Part shown: positions 14,565 to 21,230 of the stretch, piece after piece | Position numbering within the stretch: the first letter of the stretch is position 1 | How the letters are laid out: every line of letters starts with the position of its first letter | IMG/VR virus record: IMGVR_UViG_3300032322_001108 | Location: 1 to 25,162 of that record | Origin: a virus | Length of the DNA: 25,162 nucleotides | Strand: one strand, 5' to 3' | Notes under the pieces: model-generated | Told to the model about the DNA's origin: nothing | Database searches by the model: none | Seen by the model: the letters and a program-made list of their open reading frames with translations, nothing else | Made by a program: the position numbers and the translations under genes

Positions 14565-14597
14565 TAAAATAATTTTATCTTTGTATAAAATATTTTA
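14565..14597 (+). promoter_or_regulatory. Promoter flanked by two dyads, before the tail chaperone gene
   Basis: TATCTTTG (14576-14583) is a perfect -7 element, 17 bases before the ATG at 14601. It is bracketed by two palindromes sharing the same half-site: TAAAATAATTTTA (14565-14577, overlapping its first two bases) and TAAAATATTTTA (14586-14597). Their centres are about 20.5 bp apart, near two helical turns. They may be a pair of repressor sites, though A+T richness raises the chance level. Confidence 0.5.
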
Positions 14598-14600
14598 CTT

Positions 14601-14930
14601 ATGAAAGACAATGAAAGTTTAAAAATCGAACTTGAACAATTAAAGAAAATCCACGGCAAAGTGATAACTTTAGAAGTTCCACTTGACGAGGACGACGAAA
14701 CAAAAAAAGCAGTTCTTTATTTAAAAAAACCTGATATGTCAACTCGTAGCATGGTTGCGAAGTTGGTTCAAAACGACTCATACAAGGCAATTGTAGCCTG
14801 TTTGAAGAAGTTGAGAATAGGGGGGGACGAATTGGAGCTTGTTTTAAAAAATGATGATGCAGTTGCAAGTTGCGAAAGTGCAATTGTTGAATTGTTGACT
14901 GTTCAACAAGCGACAATAAAAAAAAATTAG
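14601..14930 (+). CDS. Tail assembly chaperone, short form (gpG-like)
   Basis: A 109-residue acidic protein between tail tube and tape measure, where tailed phages encode the chaperone pair that coats the tape measure during tail building. Helix-rich N-terminus (LKIELEQLKKIHG), a strand pair (KVITLEVPLDEDDE, KAVLYLKKPD), and a helical C-terminus (SCESAIVELLTVQQATIKKN). The frame ends at TAG 14928-14930 just after nine A residues, where a -1 shift opens a longer product. The size and arrangement match lambda G despite no obvious sequence identity. Confidence 0.85.
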   Translation: MKDNESLKIELEQLKKIHGKVITLEVPLDEDDETKKAVLYLKKPDMSTRSMVAKLVQNDSYKAIVACLKKLRIGGDELELVLKNDDAVASCESAIVELLTVQQATIKKN

Positions 14931-15118
14931 AGAAATATCACAAGTTATTAAAGGAGGACGAGGTTGCAAAAAACAATGCTCTCCTCCTTTTTTATTATAA
15001 GGAAAACCCGAATAAGTGGAGCGATACGAAATGGTGTAAAAGGGTGGCGGAAATGATGTTTGTTTTAAAGTTTACAGGCCAAATAGTAGAAAAGCAGAAC
15101 AATAATAATGAGCAATAA
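14601..15118 (+). CDS. Tail assembly chaperone, long form by -1 frameshift (gpG-T-like)
   Basis: Nine A residues at 14918-14926 present the zero-frame codons AAA (14919-14921) and AAA (14922-14924) inside a perfect slippery heptamer A-AAA-AAA (14918-14924). A -1 slip there continues as AAA TTA GAG and so on to TAA 15116-15118. It adds 64 residues to 108, total about 172. The extension is clearly coding: LEKYHKLLKEDEVAKNN, LLLFYYKENPNKWSD, then KWCKRVAEMMFVLKF. It overlaps the tape measure ATG (15108). Lambda-type phages make the same pair in a set ratio. The extension has no good independent start, so the frameshift is the straightforward reading. Confidence 0.85.
14950..14993 (+). other. Terminator-like hairpin inside the frameshift extension
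   Basis: AAAGGAGGA (14950-14958) pairs with TCCTCCTTT (14982-14990), continued by GAG (14960-14962) with CTC (14979-14981) after one bulged C, then weak GTTG/CAAT pairing in the loop. The run TTTTTT (14988-14993) follows. It looks like an intrinsic terminator, yet lies in the coding sequence of the long chaperone. It begins 25 bases after the slippery heptamer and 19 bases after the zero-frame stop. It could stimulate frameshifting, though that is further than usual, or link translation of the long form to transcript read-through. Confidence 0.6.
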
Positions 15119-16634
15119 TTTAGAATACAAACTAACCCTAAAGGATTTATTTAGTAAGTCGTTAAGAGGCGCACAATTAGAAGCGCAGAAACTTGACGAA
15201 AGAATGAACCGTTTACAAAGTGGTTTAGGAAAAATCGGTTTGGGTTTGGGTGTTGCGGCATTGGGAAGGCAGATTTTGGAAACAGGCTCAATGTTTGAGC
15301 GTGCAGAAATTCAGTTGACAACATTATTAAAAAGTGCTTCGGCTGCAAAGGCTGTATTTAATGACTTAAAAGATGAATCAACACGTAGCCCTTTTGGATT
15401 TGAAACACTATTACAAGGAAACGCAGCGTTAATAAGTGCCGGTATTAATGCGAAAAAAGCAAAAGAAGATTTCAATGGATTAGCAAATGCAGTTGCGGCA
15501 ACAGGTGGGACAGAGGACACTTTACAAAGAATGGTTTTTAACTTACAACAGATTAAAAACACAGGCAAGGCAACCGCAGTAGATATTAAACAATTTGGAA
15601 TGGCCGGAATAAGCATATTTCCAATACTTGAAGAATATTACAAGAAAAACAATATTGCTTTAAAAGACCAACAAGCAAATTATGAGCAAATAACAGGTGC
15701 TTTAAATATGGCGGCTGCAGAAGGCGGAAGATATTTCGGTGCATTGGGTAATTTGGCAAATTCAACAAGTGGCCGACTAAGTAACTTATCCGATTCATTC
15801 AAAAACTTTTTAAATGAGATTTTTGTAAAGGCAAAACCATTAATTAATGCCGTTGTTGTTTCATTAACAGCATTAATGGATTTATTTATTAAGTTTATGC
15901 CGTTAATAAAAACATTAATTGTCCTTTGGGGAAGCTATTATTTAAAGATAAAACTTGCAGCAGTAGGCACCCGAATGTTTGGCGTAGCAAATAGAGCCAT
16001 GGCCATGGGTATGACAAAGGCACAGGTTGCAAGCGTATATTTAAGCAGGGGAATTAAAGGCATAGGTACTGCAATTAAATCAGTTCCTATTATCGGTTGG
16101 GTTCTTGCATTGGCCGACGGGTTTATGTATTTATGGGATAATGTAGAGGGATTTCGGGCTTCTATTATGGGTATTGTTGAAATGTTTAAAAACAAATTTG
16201 CCCCAATTGCTGAATTTATAAGCGCATTATTTAGCGGTGATTTTAAAAAAATGCAACAAGCCTCACTTGACTGGGCATTAAATAAAACAGCCAAAACAGA
16301 AAGCGAAGCATTTACAGAGGGAAGAGTTAAGGGCTTTACTTCATTTAGAAAAGAAAAAATGCTTGAGGCCGGCGGTGGAATTGAAGGAATTGCGGGCGCA
16401 GGCGGTGGAGCATCAGATAAAATAAAAGGCGGTTCAGACGGTGGTGGCCTTGGAAGCGGAACGGAAGTTACGGGACGTTCACCAAAAAACCTTTATATAA
16501 ATATTACCAAGTTAGTTGAAGAGTTGAACATAAATACAACAAACATGCAGGAAGGTTCTGCTAAAATAAAAGAAATGGTAAGTAAGGCTTTATTAGAAGC
16601 GGTTAATGATGTTAATTTAATGGCAGCAAGATAA
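15108..16634 (+). CDS. Tail tape measure protein
   Basis: A 508-residue protein that sets tail length and is ejected with the DNA. The N-terminal part has helices with SLRGAQLEAQKLDERMNRLQ, then GKIGLGLGVAALGRQIL. Residues about 70-235 carry the classical start-of-tape-measure block (TGSMFERAEIQLTTLLKSA, RSPFGFETLLQGNAALISAG, VAATGGTEDT, KQFGMAGISIFPILEEYY). Residues about 245-345 are hydrophobic and likely cross the host membrane. The C-terminus is glycine-rich (GGGIEGIAGAGGGAS), then helical. At roughly 1.5 A per residue the tail would be about 75 nm, a short one. Start overlaps the long chaperone by 11 bases. Confidence 0.9.
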   Translation: MSNNLEYKLTLKDLFSKSLRGAQLEAQKLDERMNRLQSGLGKIGLGLGVAALGRQILETGSMFERAEIQLTTLLKSASAAKAVFNDLKDESTRSPFGFETLLQGNAALISAGINAKKAKEDFNGLANAVAATGGTEDTLQRMVFNLQQIKNTGKATAVDIKQFGMAGISIFPILEEYYKKNNIALKDQQANYEQITGALNMAAAEGGRYFGALGNLANSTSGRLSNLSDSFKNFLNEIFVKAKPLINAVVVSLTALMDLFIKFMPLIKTLIVLWGSYYLKIKLAAVGTRMFGVANRAMAMGMTKAQVASVYLSRGIKGIGTAIKSVPIIGWVLALADGFMYLWDNVEGFRASIMGIVEMFKNKFAPIAEFISALFSGDFKKMQQASLDWALNKTAKTESEAFTEGRVKGFTSFRKEKMLEAGGGIEGIAGAGGGASDKIKGGSDGGGLGSGTEVTGRSPKNLYINITKLVEELNINTTNMQEGSAKIKEMVSKALLEAVNDVNLMAAR

Positions 16635-17293
16635 TGGCAAAACAAAATTTTATACTTCCTGTTCAGTCAAATCCTGCAGGGTACGCAAAAGTAACATTAA
16701 AGGGTGCCGGATTAGGGTTAATTAAACCGAAATTTTTTAATTTAAACAAAGACGGATTAGAGGCAGAAACAGAATTTAACCCGGACGTGCACGATAAAAA
16801 GTCATGGTTCGGACTTCCTATTTATGACGTTGTTTCTTTTGGTGGTGTTACCTATGAAGATGAAAACGGGGAAACGGTGGCAGTGTTACCTGGTAGCAAG
16901 TTTACACTTGACACTGTTATGCTTGAGGTTAACCAAAGCAGAAACATTGTAAAAACGGAAATTGCAGGTAAGAACGGAACCGTTAAGGAATACATGAGCG
17001 ACGGTGATTATCAAATTAGCATAGTTGGCTCATTTACTGACGAGGCAAACGTAGTTCCCTATTTACAAGTACAAACTTTGCATAAATTTTGTAAAGCACC
17101 ATTTGAATTAAAGGTGGAAAGCGAATTTTTGAATTACCTGCAAATTTACAGCCTTGTAATTGAAACTTATTCTTTTGTTCCAAGGAAAGGGTTCAGAAAT
17201 ATTGTGGATTATGAATTAAATTGCATAAGCGAAACGCCTTTTGAAATTAAAAACGAGAACGAAGATAAATATAAAAGAACTTCATTTTTTTAA
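16634..17293 (+). CDS. Tail protein after the tape measure (DUF6046-like)
   Basis: A 219-residue protein in the slot that usually encodes the tail-hub adaptor between tape measure and baseplate hub. It resembles the Bacteroidota-phage DUF6046 type as I remember it: a start such as NPAGYAKVTLKGAG, then FGLPIYDVVSFGG, a central DGDYQISIVGSFTDE and FVPRKGFRNIVDYELNCISE near the end, all strand-rich. Overlaps on both sides are TAATG, so it is translated with the tape measure and hub. The name is tentative; the position is firm. Confidence 0.6.
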   Translation: MAKQNFILPVQSNPAGYAKVTLKGAGLGLIKPKFFNLNKDGLEAETEFNPDVHDKKSWFGLPIYDVVSFGGVTYEDENGETVAVLPGSKFTLDTVMLEVNQSRNIVKTEIAGKNGTVKEYMSDGDYQISIVGSFTDEANVVPYLQVQTLHKFCKAPFELKVESEFLNYLQIYSLVIETYSFVPRKGFRNIVDYELNCISETPFEIKNENEDKYKRTSFF

Positions 17294-18345
17294 TGTTACA
17301 GCCGGTATTTGAAATAATTATTAATAACGGAAGCGAAGAGATAAAATTCAACTTCGTTAACTCTTTTGAAATAGAGGAAACCTATGAGAATTTAACCCAA
17401 ACGGCAAAGGTTATTATACCACGCAAGTTAAAGTTTGAAGGTATTGATTTATTTGCAGGCCAAAACCCTTTATTTAAAAGAGGGGATTCAATACAAATTA
17501 ATGCAGGGTATTACCCACGTATGCGCAAGCTATTTACCGGGTATATTTCAAAAGTATATGCAAAAATTCCGATTGAGTTGGAGTGTGAAGATGAAATGTG
17601 GTTACTGAAACAATACGAGGTTAGTTACCCGCAAAAGGTTTACAAACAAACGTTAGGAAAAAACGGAAAACCGCTAAGAAAACCCAAAGTTTACAGTGAC
17701 AAAATAACGTTAAACGAATTATTAAGCCATATTCTAACAACCGATATAAAGTGCGCAAACTTAGATGAAACTAATTATTTTCAAGATATAAACCTTGGAC
17801 AATTTAGAGTTAGTAACGCAACGCCTGCCCAAGTATTAGAGGAGTTAAAAGATAATTACGGCCTTTATAGTTATTTTAAAGAGGGTATTTTGTACGTTGG
17901 ATTTGCTAATAACGCAAGCACAACAAACGAGGTTAAATTATACGTTGAAAAACAAGTAATAAATCTAAATGACTTAGAATGGGTTGACGAAAAGGATGTT
18001 CGTGTAAAAGTTAAGGCCGTTAGCATACAAGACGACAATAGTAAAATTGAGGTTGAGGTGGGCGATCCTGACGGGGAACAAAGAACAATCCATAAACATA
18101 ATATGAATGCGACCGAATTAAAAGAGGTTGCCGAGGCATGGTTAAAAGATAATAAATACACGGGTTTTCAGGGTGATTTAGAAACATTTGGGGAGCCTTA
18201 CGCTACGTTTGGGGATAGGGTTAATTTGGTTAGCACTAAACTTCCCGAACAAAACGGTATTTATTTAGTATCAAAAGTAAGGCGTTCATTAACGGTTAGC
18301 GGCGGGTATAGACAAATAAAAACATTAGGCGAAAAAGTTGGATGA
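17293..18345 (+). CDS. Baseplate hub protein (gpD / Mu gp44 / T4 gp27-like)
   Basis: A 350-residue hub that joins the tail tube to the spike. The signature parts are the N-terminal strand repeat FNFVNSFEIEETYENLTQTA, then LKRGDSIQINAGYYPRM-like FKRGDSIQINAGYYP and LFTGYISKV, a common opening of these hubs. YSDKITLNELLSHIL and ATPAQVLEELKDNYGLYSYF match the late-control-D class, followed by LYVGFA. The C-terminal ETFGEPYATFGDRVNLVS and NGIYLVSKVRRSLTVSGGYRQ are again typical. It overlaps the spike by four bases (ATGA), the usual hub-spike pair. Confidence 0.85.
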   Translation: MLQPVFEIIINNGSEEIKFNFVNSFEIEETYENLTQTAKVIIPRKLKFEGIDLFAGQNPLFKRGDSIQINAGYYPRMRKLFTGYISKVYAKIPIELECEDEMWLLKQYEVSYPQKVYKQTLGKNGKPLRKPKVYSDKITLNELLSHILTTDIKCANLDETNYFQDINLGQFRVSNATPAQVLEELKDNYGLYSYFKEGILYVGFANNASTTNEVKLYVEKQVINLNDLEWVDEKDVRVKVKAVSIQDDNSKIEVEVGDPDGEQRTIHKHNMNATELKEVAEAWLKDNKYTGFQGDLETFGEPYATFGDRVNLVSTKLPEQNGIYLVSKVRRSLTVSGGYRQIKTLGEKVG

Positions 18346-18851
18346 GTGGAAATAAACAAATAAGAGATGCAATAAAGAAAATTGCAGGCGACAAAGGCGC
18401 AACAAATATACTTTGCACGGTTGACTCTGTTAACCTTGTTAGCAAAACGTGTTATTGTGTTCCTGTTAATGGTGATGCTGATTTTGGCGACGTTAAACTT
18501 ATTGCAAACCCTAACAACGGGTTTTTAATAGTACCCGCAGTAGGTAGTTTTGTTTATATTTCTGTTATTTCGCCGGGTGTTGCGTTTGTTTCAATGTTTA
18601 GCGAAGTACAAGAAATACAATTAGCGGGGGATGTTAATGGGGGACTTGTAAAAGTTCAGGATTTAATAACCCAATTAAATACGCTACAAACTGAAATTAA
18701 TACTTTAAAAACTGCAATAGGCACGGCAATAGCTGTATATTCTTCCGCAATAGATGGCGGTGCCTCTTCCGCAGTATTTAATGCGGTTGTATTACCTCAA
18801 ATAGTAACGAACACATTAGAAAATACGACCGTTCTACACGGGAACGGATAG
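18342..18851 (+). CDS. Baseplate spike / puncturing protein (gpV / Mu gp45-like)
   Basis: A 169-residue protein in the slot of the membrane-piercing spike. The N-terminal ~95 residues look like the OB-fold of such spikes (CTVDSVNLVSKTCYCVPVNG, then FLIVPAVGSFVYISVISPGVAFVSMFSEV). A helix with a heptad-like pattern follows (VKVQDLITQLNTLQTEINTL). The C-terminal part is Ser/Ala-rich and ends HGNG. I see no His-x-His iron-binding tip motif. It starts in an ATGA overlap with the hub. Confidence 0.8.
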   Translation: MSGNKQIRDAIKKIAGDKGATNILCTVDSVNLVSKTCYCVPVNGDADFGDVKLIANPNNGFLIVPAVGSFVYISVISPGVAFVSMFSEVQEIQLAGDVNGGLVKVQDLITQLNTLQTEINTLKTAIGTAIAVYSSAIDGGASSAVFNAVVLPQIVTNTLENTTVLHGNG

Positions 18852-18895
18852 GTTTTATTATGGTTGAAGAAAAAAATATAAATTAGAAATAAAAT

Positions 18896-19201
18896 ATGGT
18901 TAAGGATATTATATTAGACGACGAAAACGACGTAACAATATCAAACGGTGATTTTCAGTTACGAGAAAGTGATACGCAACATATTGTTTTGGTTATAAAC
19001 ACATTTCCGGGAAATTGGAAACAATACCCTTTTTGTGGCGTTGGTATTATTCAGTTTGCAAATGCTGCAGGCCAAGGCGTAACATTAAAAAGAAGCATGC
19101 AAGTACAATTAGAGGCCGACGGGTTCGAGGTTGAAGAAATAAAACTGTTTTCAAATCCAAGTGGAACTTATGATTATTATGTAAACGCTAAAAGGCCTTG
19201 A
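18896..19201 (+). CDS. gp25-like baseplate wedge protein (gpW / Mu gp46-like)
   Basis: A 101-residue protein with the simple gp25 pattern: DIILDDENDVTISNGDFQL near the start, a middle LVINTFPGNWKQYPFCGVGI where the original family has a glycine and aromatic run, and a C-terminal strand set EVEEIKLFSNPSGTYDYYV. gp25-type proteins sit at the start of sheath contraction. A 44-base gap precedes it. The following LysM-like gene starts at the TTG overlapping this gene's TGA. Confidence 0.85.
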   Translation: MVKDIILDDENDVTISNGDFQLRESDTQHIVLVINTFPGNWKQYPFCGVGIIQFANAAGQGVTLKRSMQVQLEADGFEVEEIKLFSNPSGTYDYYVNAKRP

Positions 19202-19704
19202 CAACTTCGTACGTAAATAATGGGCAAACATTGTTTGATTTAGCTTTAAACGCTTATCAGGATGCCAGTGGCATACTTAAACTAATTCAGGAAAACGAAG
19301 GTGTTTTAACTGATATGCTGCAAGATGCTTCCGGGTTAACTATTCAATATACACCTGAATTAAAAACATTAAAAGAGGCCGTTAGCGTAAAAAATCCAAA
19401 GGATAAAGTTGTAACAATAGCCGATAGGCAAAACATCTTTGACTTATCTTTGCAATATTACGGGAAGGCGGAAAAAGCACTTGAATTAGTGCAAGCAAAT
19501 TCTTTTGCGGATTTATTAGAAGATGCAAAAGGAAAAACGCTTATTTATACAAAAAGTAATGATGTTGTTCAAAATTATTACTTTAAAAACAGTATAAATA
19601 TTGCAACCGGTGGAATATTTGTGGGCTCAGAATTTAGTTACTTATTGCAAGAAAACGGGTTTTATATTTTACAAGAAAATAACGACAAAATTTTAATAGA
19701 ATAA
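19198..19704 (+). CDS. LysM-like baseplate/tail protein
   Basis: A 168-residue protein starting at TTG 19198 in a TTGA overlap with the gp25-like gene. Two LysM-like units are visible: GQTLFDLALNAYQDASGILKLIQENE at about residues 9-33 (quoted in part: LFDLALNAYQ) and RQNIFDLSLQYYGKAEKA near 81. Both follow the LysM form of a helix after 'tl-dla' and a second helix with 'N'. In contractile systems such proteins bridge tube, hub and spike. The C-terminal part repeats a YLLQENGFYILQENNDKIL pattern that looks like a short beta add-on. Confidence 0.7.
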   Translation: MTTSYVNNGQTLFDLALNAYQDASGILKLIQENEGVLTDMLQDASGLTIQYTPELKTLKEAVSVKNPKDKVVTIADRQNIFDLSLQYYGKAEKALELVQANSFADLLEDAKGKTLIYTKSNDVVQNYYFKNSINIATGGIFVGSEFSYLLQENGFYILQENNDKILIE

Positions 19705-20522
19705 TGGCAGACTCAACAATATCAGCATTAGCTTCCGGCTCAACGCCAAGTGGTTCCGAGTCTATTCCGGTTGTTCAAAGCGGTGTTACAGTTAAATTAA
19801 CGGCTCAACAAATAGCCAATACAGTTTCAAATGCTACAGTTATAAGCAAAGTTTTAACAGGGTATGTTTCAGGAGCGGGAACGGTTCAGCCGACTGATTC
19901 AATCTTGCAAGCAATCCAAAAACTTAACGGTAATTTAGTAGCAAGCACGGCAAAAACAATTAGGTATATGTTAGCATTGACGGCTTCCGATATTGCTACA
20001 TATAATCAGCAAATTGAATTAACTGTTTTTACACCGGGTGCTTTAACAACAATAACAACTGCGGTTACAACCACGCCAACGTTATTAAAAGCGTTTGCAA
20101 CGAATATTAACAACCCAAATATAACTGTTTTACCTTCGGGAAGTTTTTTAATGCACTATGAAACTCAAAAAGCTGCGGGTTCAAATAATTACAGAACATA
20201 TTACGAGATTTACAAAAGAACACAGCCGGGAGGTGTTGAAACTCTTATTGCAACTTCCGATTATTCTTCTGAAACCTCTGTTAATACGGTTGTTCAGAAT
20301 ACTGTTTATGCTTTTTCAACGGCCAACGTTGCGTTAAATGCAACGGATAGAATTGTGGTTAAAATTTATGCTCAAATGTTATCCTCTTCGGCAAATATTG
20401 ACTTGAGGTTTGATAATAATACAAACGCAAGATTTGAACTTCCAACTGTAAGCGGTGGTGGTTCGACAACTGGTGGAACAGGAAGAGGTGAAAAATTATT
20501 TAATTATTACAACTTTACATAA
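19704..20522 (+). CDS. Tail fibre-like protein (receptor-binding candidate)
   Basis: A 272-residue protein starting right after the LysM-like gene in a TAATG overlap. The N-terminus (STISALASGSTPSGSESIP, then VKLTAQQIANTV) is the common attachment head of phage fibre proteins. TGYVSGAGTVQPTDSILQA looks like a linker with a short helix, and residues about 90-250 look like a beta-rich trimer-type domain with TTTPTLLKAFATNI and many strands. Gly- and Thr-rich GGGSTTGGTGRG closes the body. Fits a distal adhesin. Confidence 0.7.
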   Translation: MADSTISALASGSTPSGSESIPVVQSGVTVKLTAQQIANTVSNATVISKVLTGYVSGAGTVQPTDSILQAIQKLNGNLVASTAKTIRYMLALTASDIATYNQQIELTVFTPGALTTITTAVTTTPTLLKAFATNINNPNITVLPSGSFLMHYETQKAAGSNNYRTYYEIYKRTQPGGVETLIATSDYSSETSVNTVVQNTVYAFSTANVALNATDRIVVKIYAQMLSSSANIDLRFDNNTNARFELPTVSGGGSTTGGTGRGEKLFNYYNFT

Positions 20523-20532
20523 AATAAAAAAC

Positions 20533-20802
20533 ATGAAATACATAGCACCTGACAAAACAGTTATTGTATCAGACCCAACAAAAGAAGTTAAATACACGAG
20601 TGCGTGTGAGGGTATTGCTGACGGAATATATGAGAGTACAGAAACAAAAGGAAGTATTAACCCGGTTGGCATAGAACAAATTAAAATTGTTCGTAAAGTA
20701 TCTAACAATGTTATGGAAATAACCATAACAGAAACGAGTGAAGCAGATTTAATACTGTACAAAGCAAAAGCAATCGAAGAGTCAAATAACAATCAAATTT
20801 AA
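20533..20802 (+). CDS. Small hypothetical protein, 89 residues
   Basis: I chose ATG 20533 because it follows an A-rich leader (AAAATAAAAAAC) like most genes here; a longer reading from 20455 would sit inside the fibre gene. The protein is charged, with DGIYESTETKGSINPV and IKIVRKVSNNVMEITI, and ends in a helix (DLILYKAKAIEESNNNQI). It could be a chaperone or partner of the fibre next to it, but I see no motif to support that. Confidence 0.65.
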   Translation: MKYIAPDKTVIVSDPTKEVKYTSACEGIADGIYESTETKGSINPVGIEQIKIVRKVSNNVMEITITETSEADLILYKAKAIEESNNNQI

Positions 20803-20807
20803 GAAAA

Positions 20808-21227
20808 ATGGCCGCAAACATAGATCCAATATTTTTAATCCGTGGAAGTTTTACACCCGGAAGATTAACAGCAGCAAACACCGCTTCTGACGGTTCGGGT
20901 TCACTCGTTACAGTTGTAACAGCAGGAACAGACGGAACCCGTGTTGATGGTGTGCGGTTTTTAAATTCGCAAGCATCAGCAGCAGCAAGTTCAGCAAAAG
21001 TATTCAGAATATTTTTATCTGATACGGGAGGAGCAAATTACCGTTTAATAGGTGAGGTAATTGGAGTAGCAGCAACACGTTCAACAACTGTTATTGGTTC
21101 AACTTCTGTTTACACATTTGACCAACCAATCATTATGAGGTCGGGGCAAATCATGGCGGTTTGTCAATCGGTTTATGCGGGAGCGCAAGACCAAGTTGAT
21201 GCAGTTGCATACGCTGGTGATTATTAA
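20808..21227 (+). CDS. Small structural protein in the fibre cluster
   Basis: A 139-residue all-beta protein with Ala/Ser/Thr-rich stretches: FLIRGSFTPGRLTAANTASD, LVTVVTAGTDGTRVDGVRF, AKVFRIFLSDTGGANYRLIG and TVIGSTSVYTFDQPIIMRSG. It resembles capsid- or tail-associated beta proteins of Bacteroidota phages. No enzyme motif. It lies among fibre genes, so it is likely a tail or head surface protein. Confidence 0.65.
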   Translation: MAANIDPIFLIRGSFTPGRLTAANTASDGSGSLVTVVTAGTDGTRVDGVRFLNSQASAAASSAKVFRIFLSDTGGANYRLIGEVIGVAATRSTTVIGSTSVYTFDQPIIMRSGQIMAVCQSVYAGAQDQVDAVAYAGDY

Positions 21228-21230
21228 TAA

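Noticed and set aside
14976-15050. ATG 14976 preceded by a perfect AAAGGAGG, as a possible new start
   Set aside because: It opens only a short frame with no family, the host group rarely uses SD sites, and the AAAGGAGG is one arm of a hairpin within the frameshift extension.
18860-18886. ATG 18860 short frame between spike and gp25-like genes
   Set aside because: Only 8 codons before a stop; no coupling to the next start.
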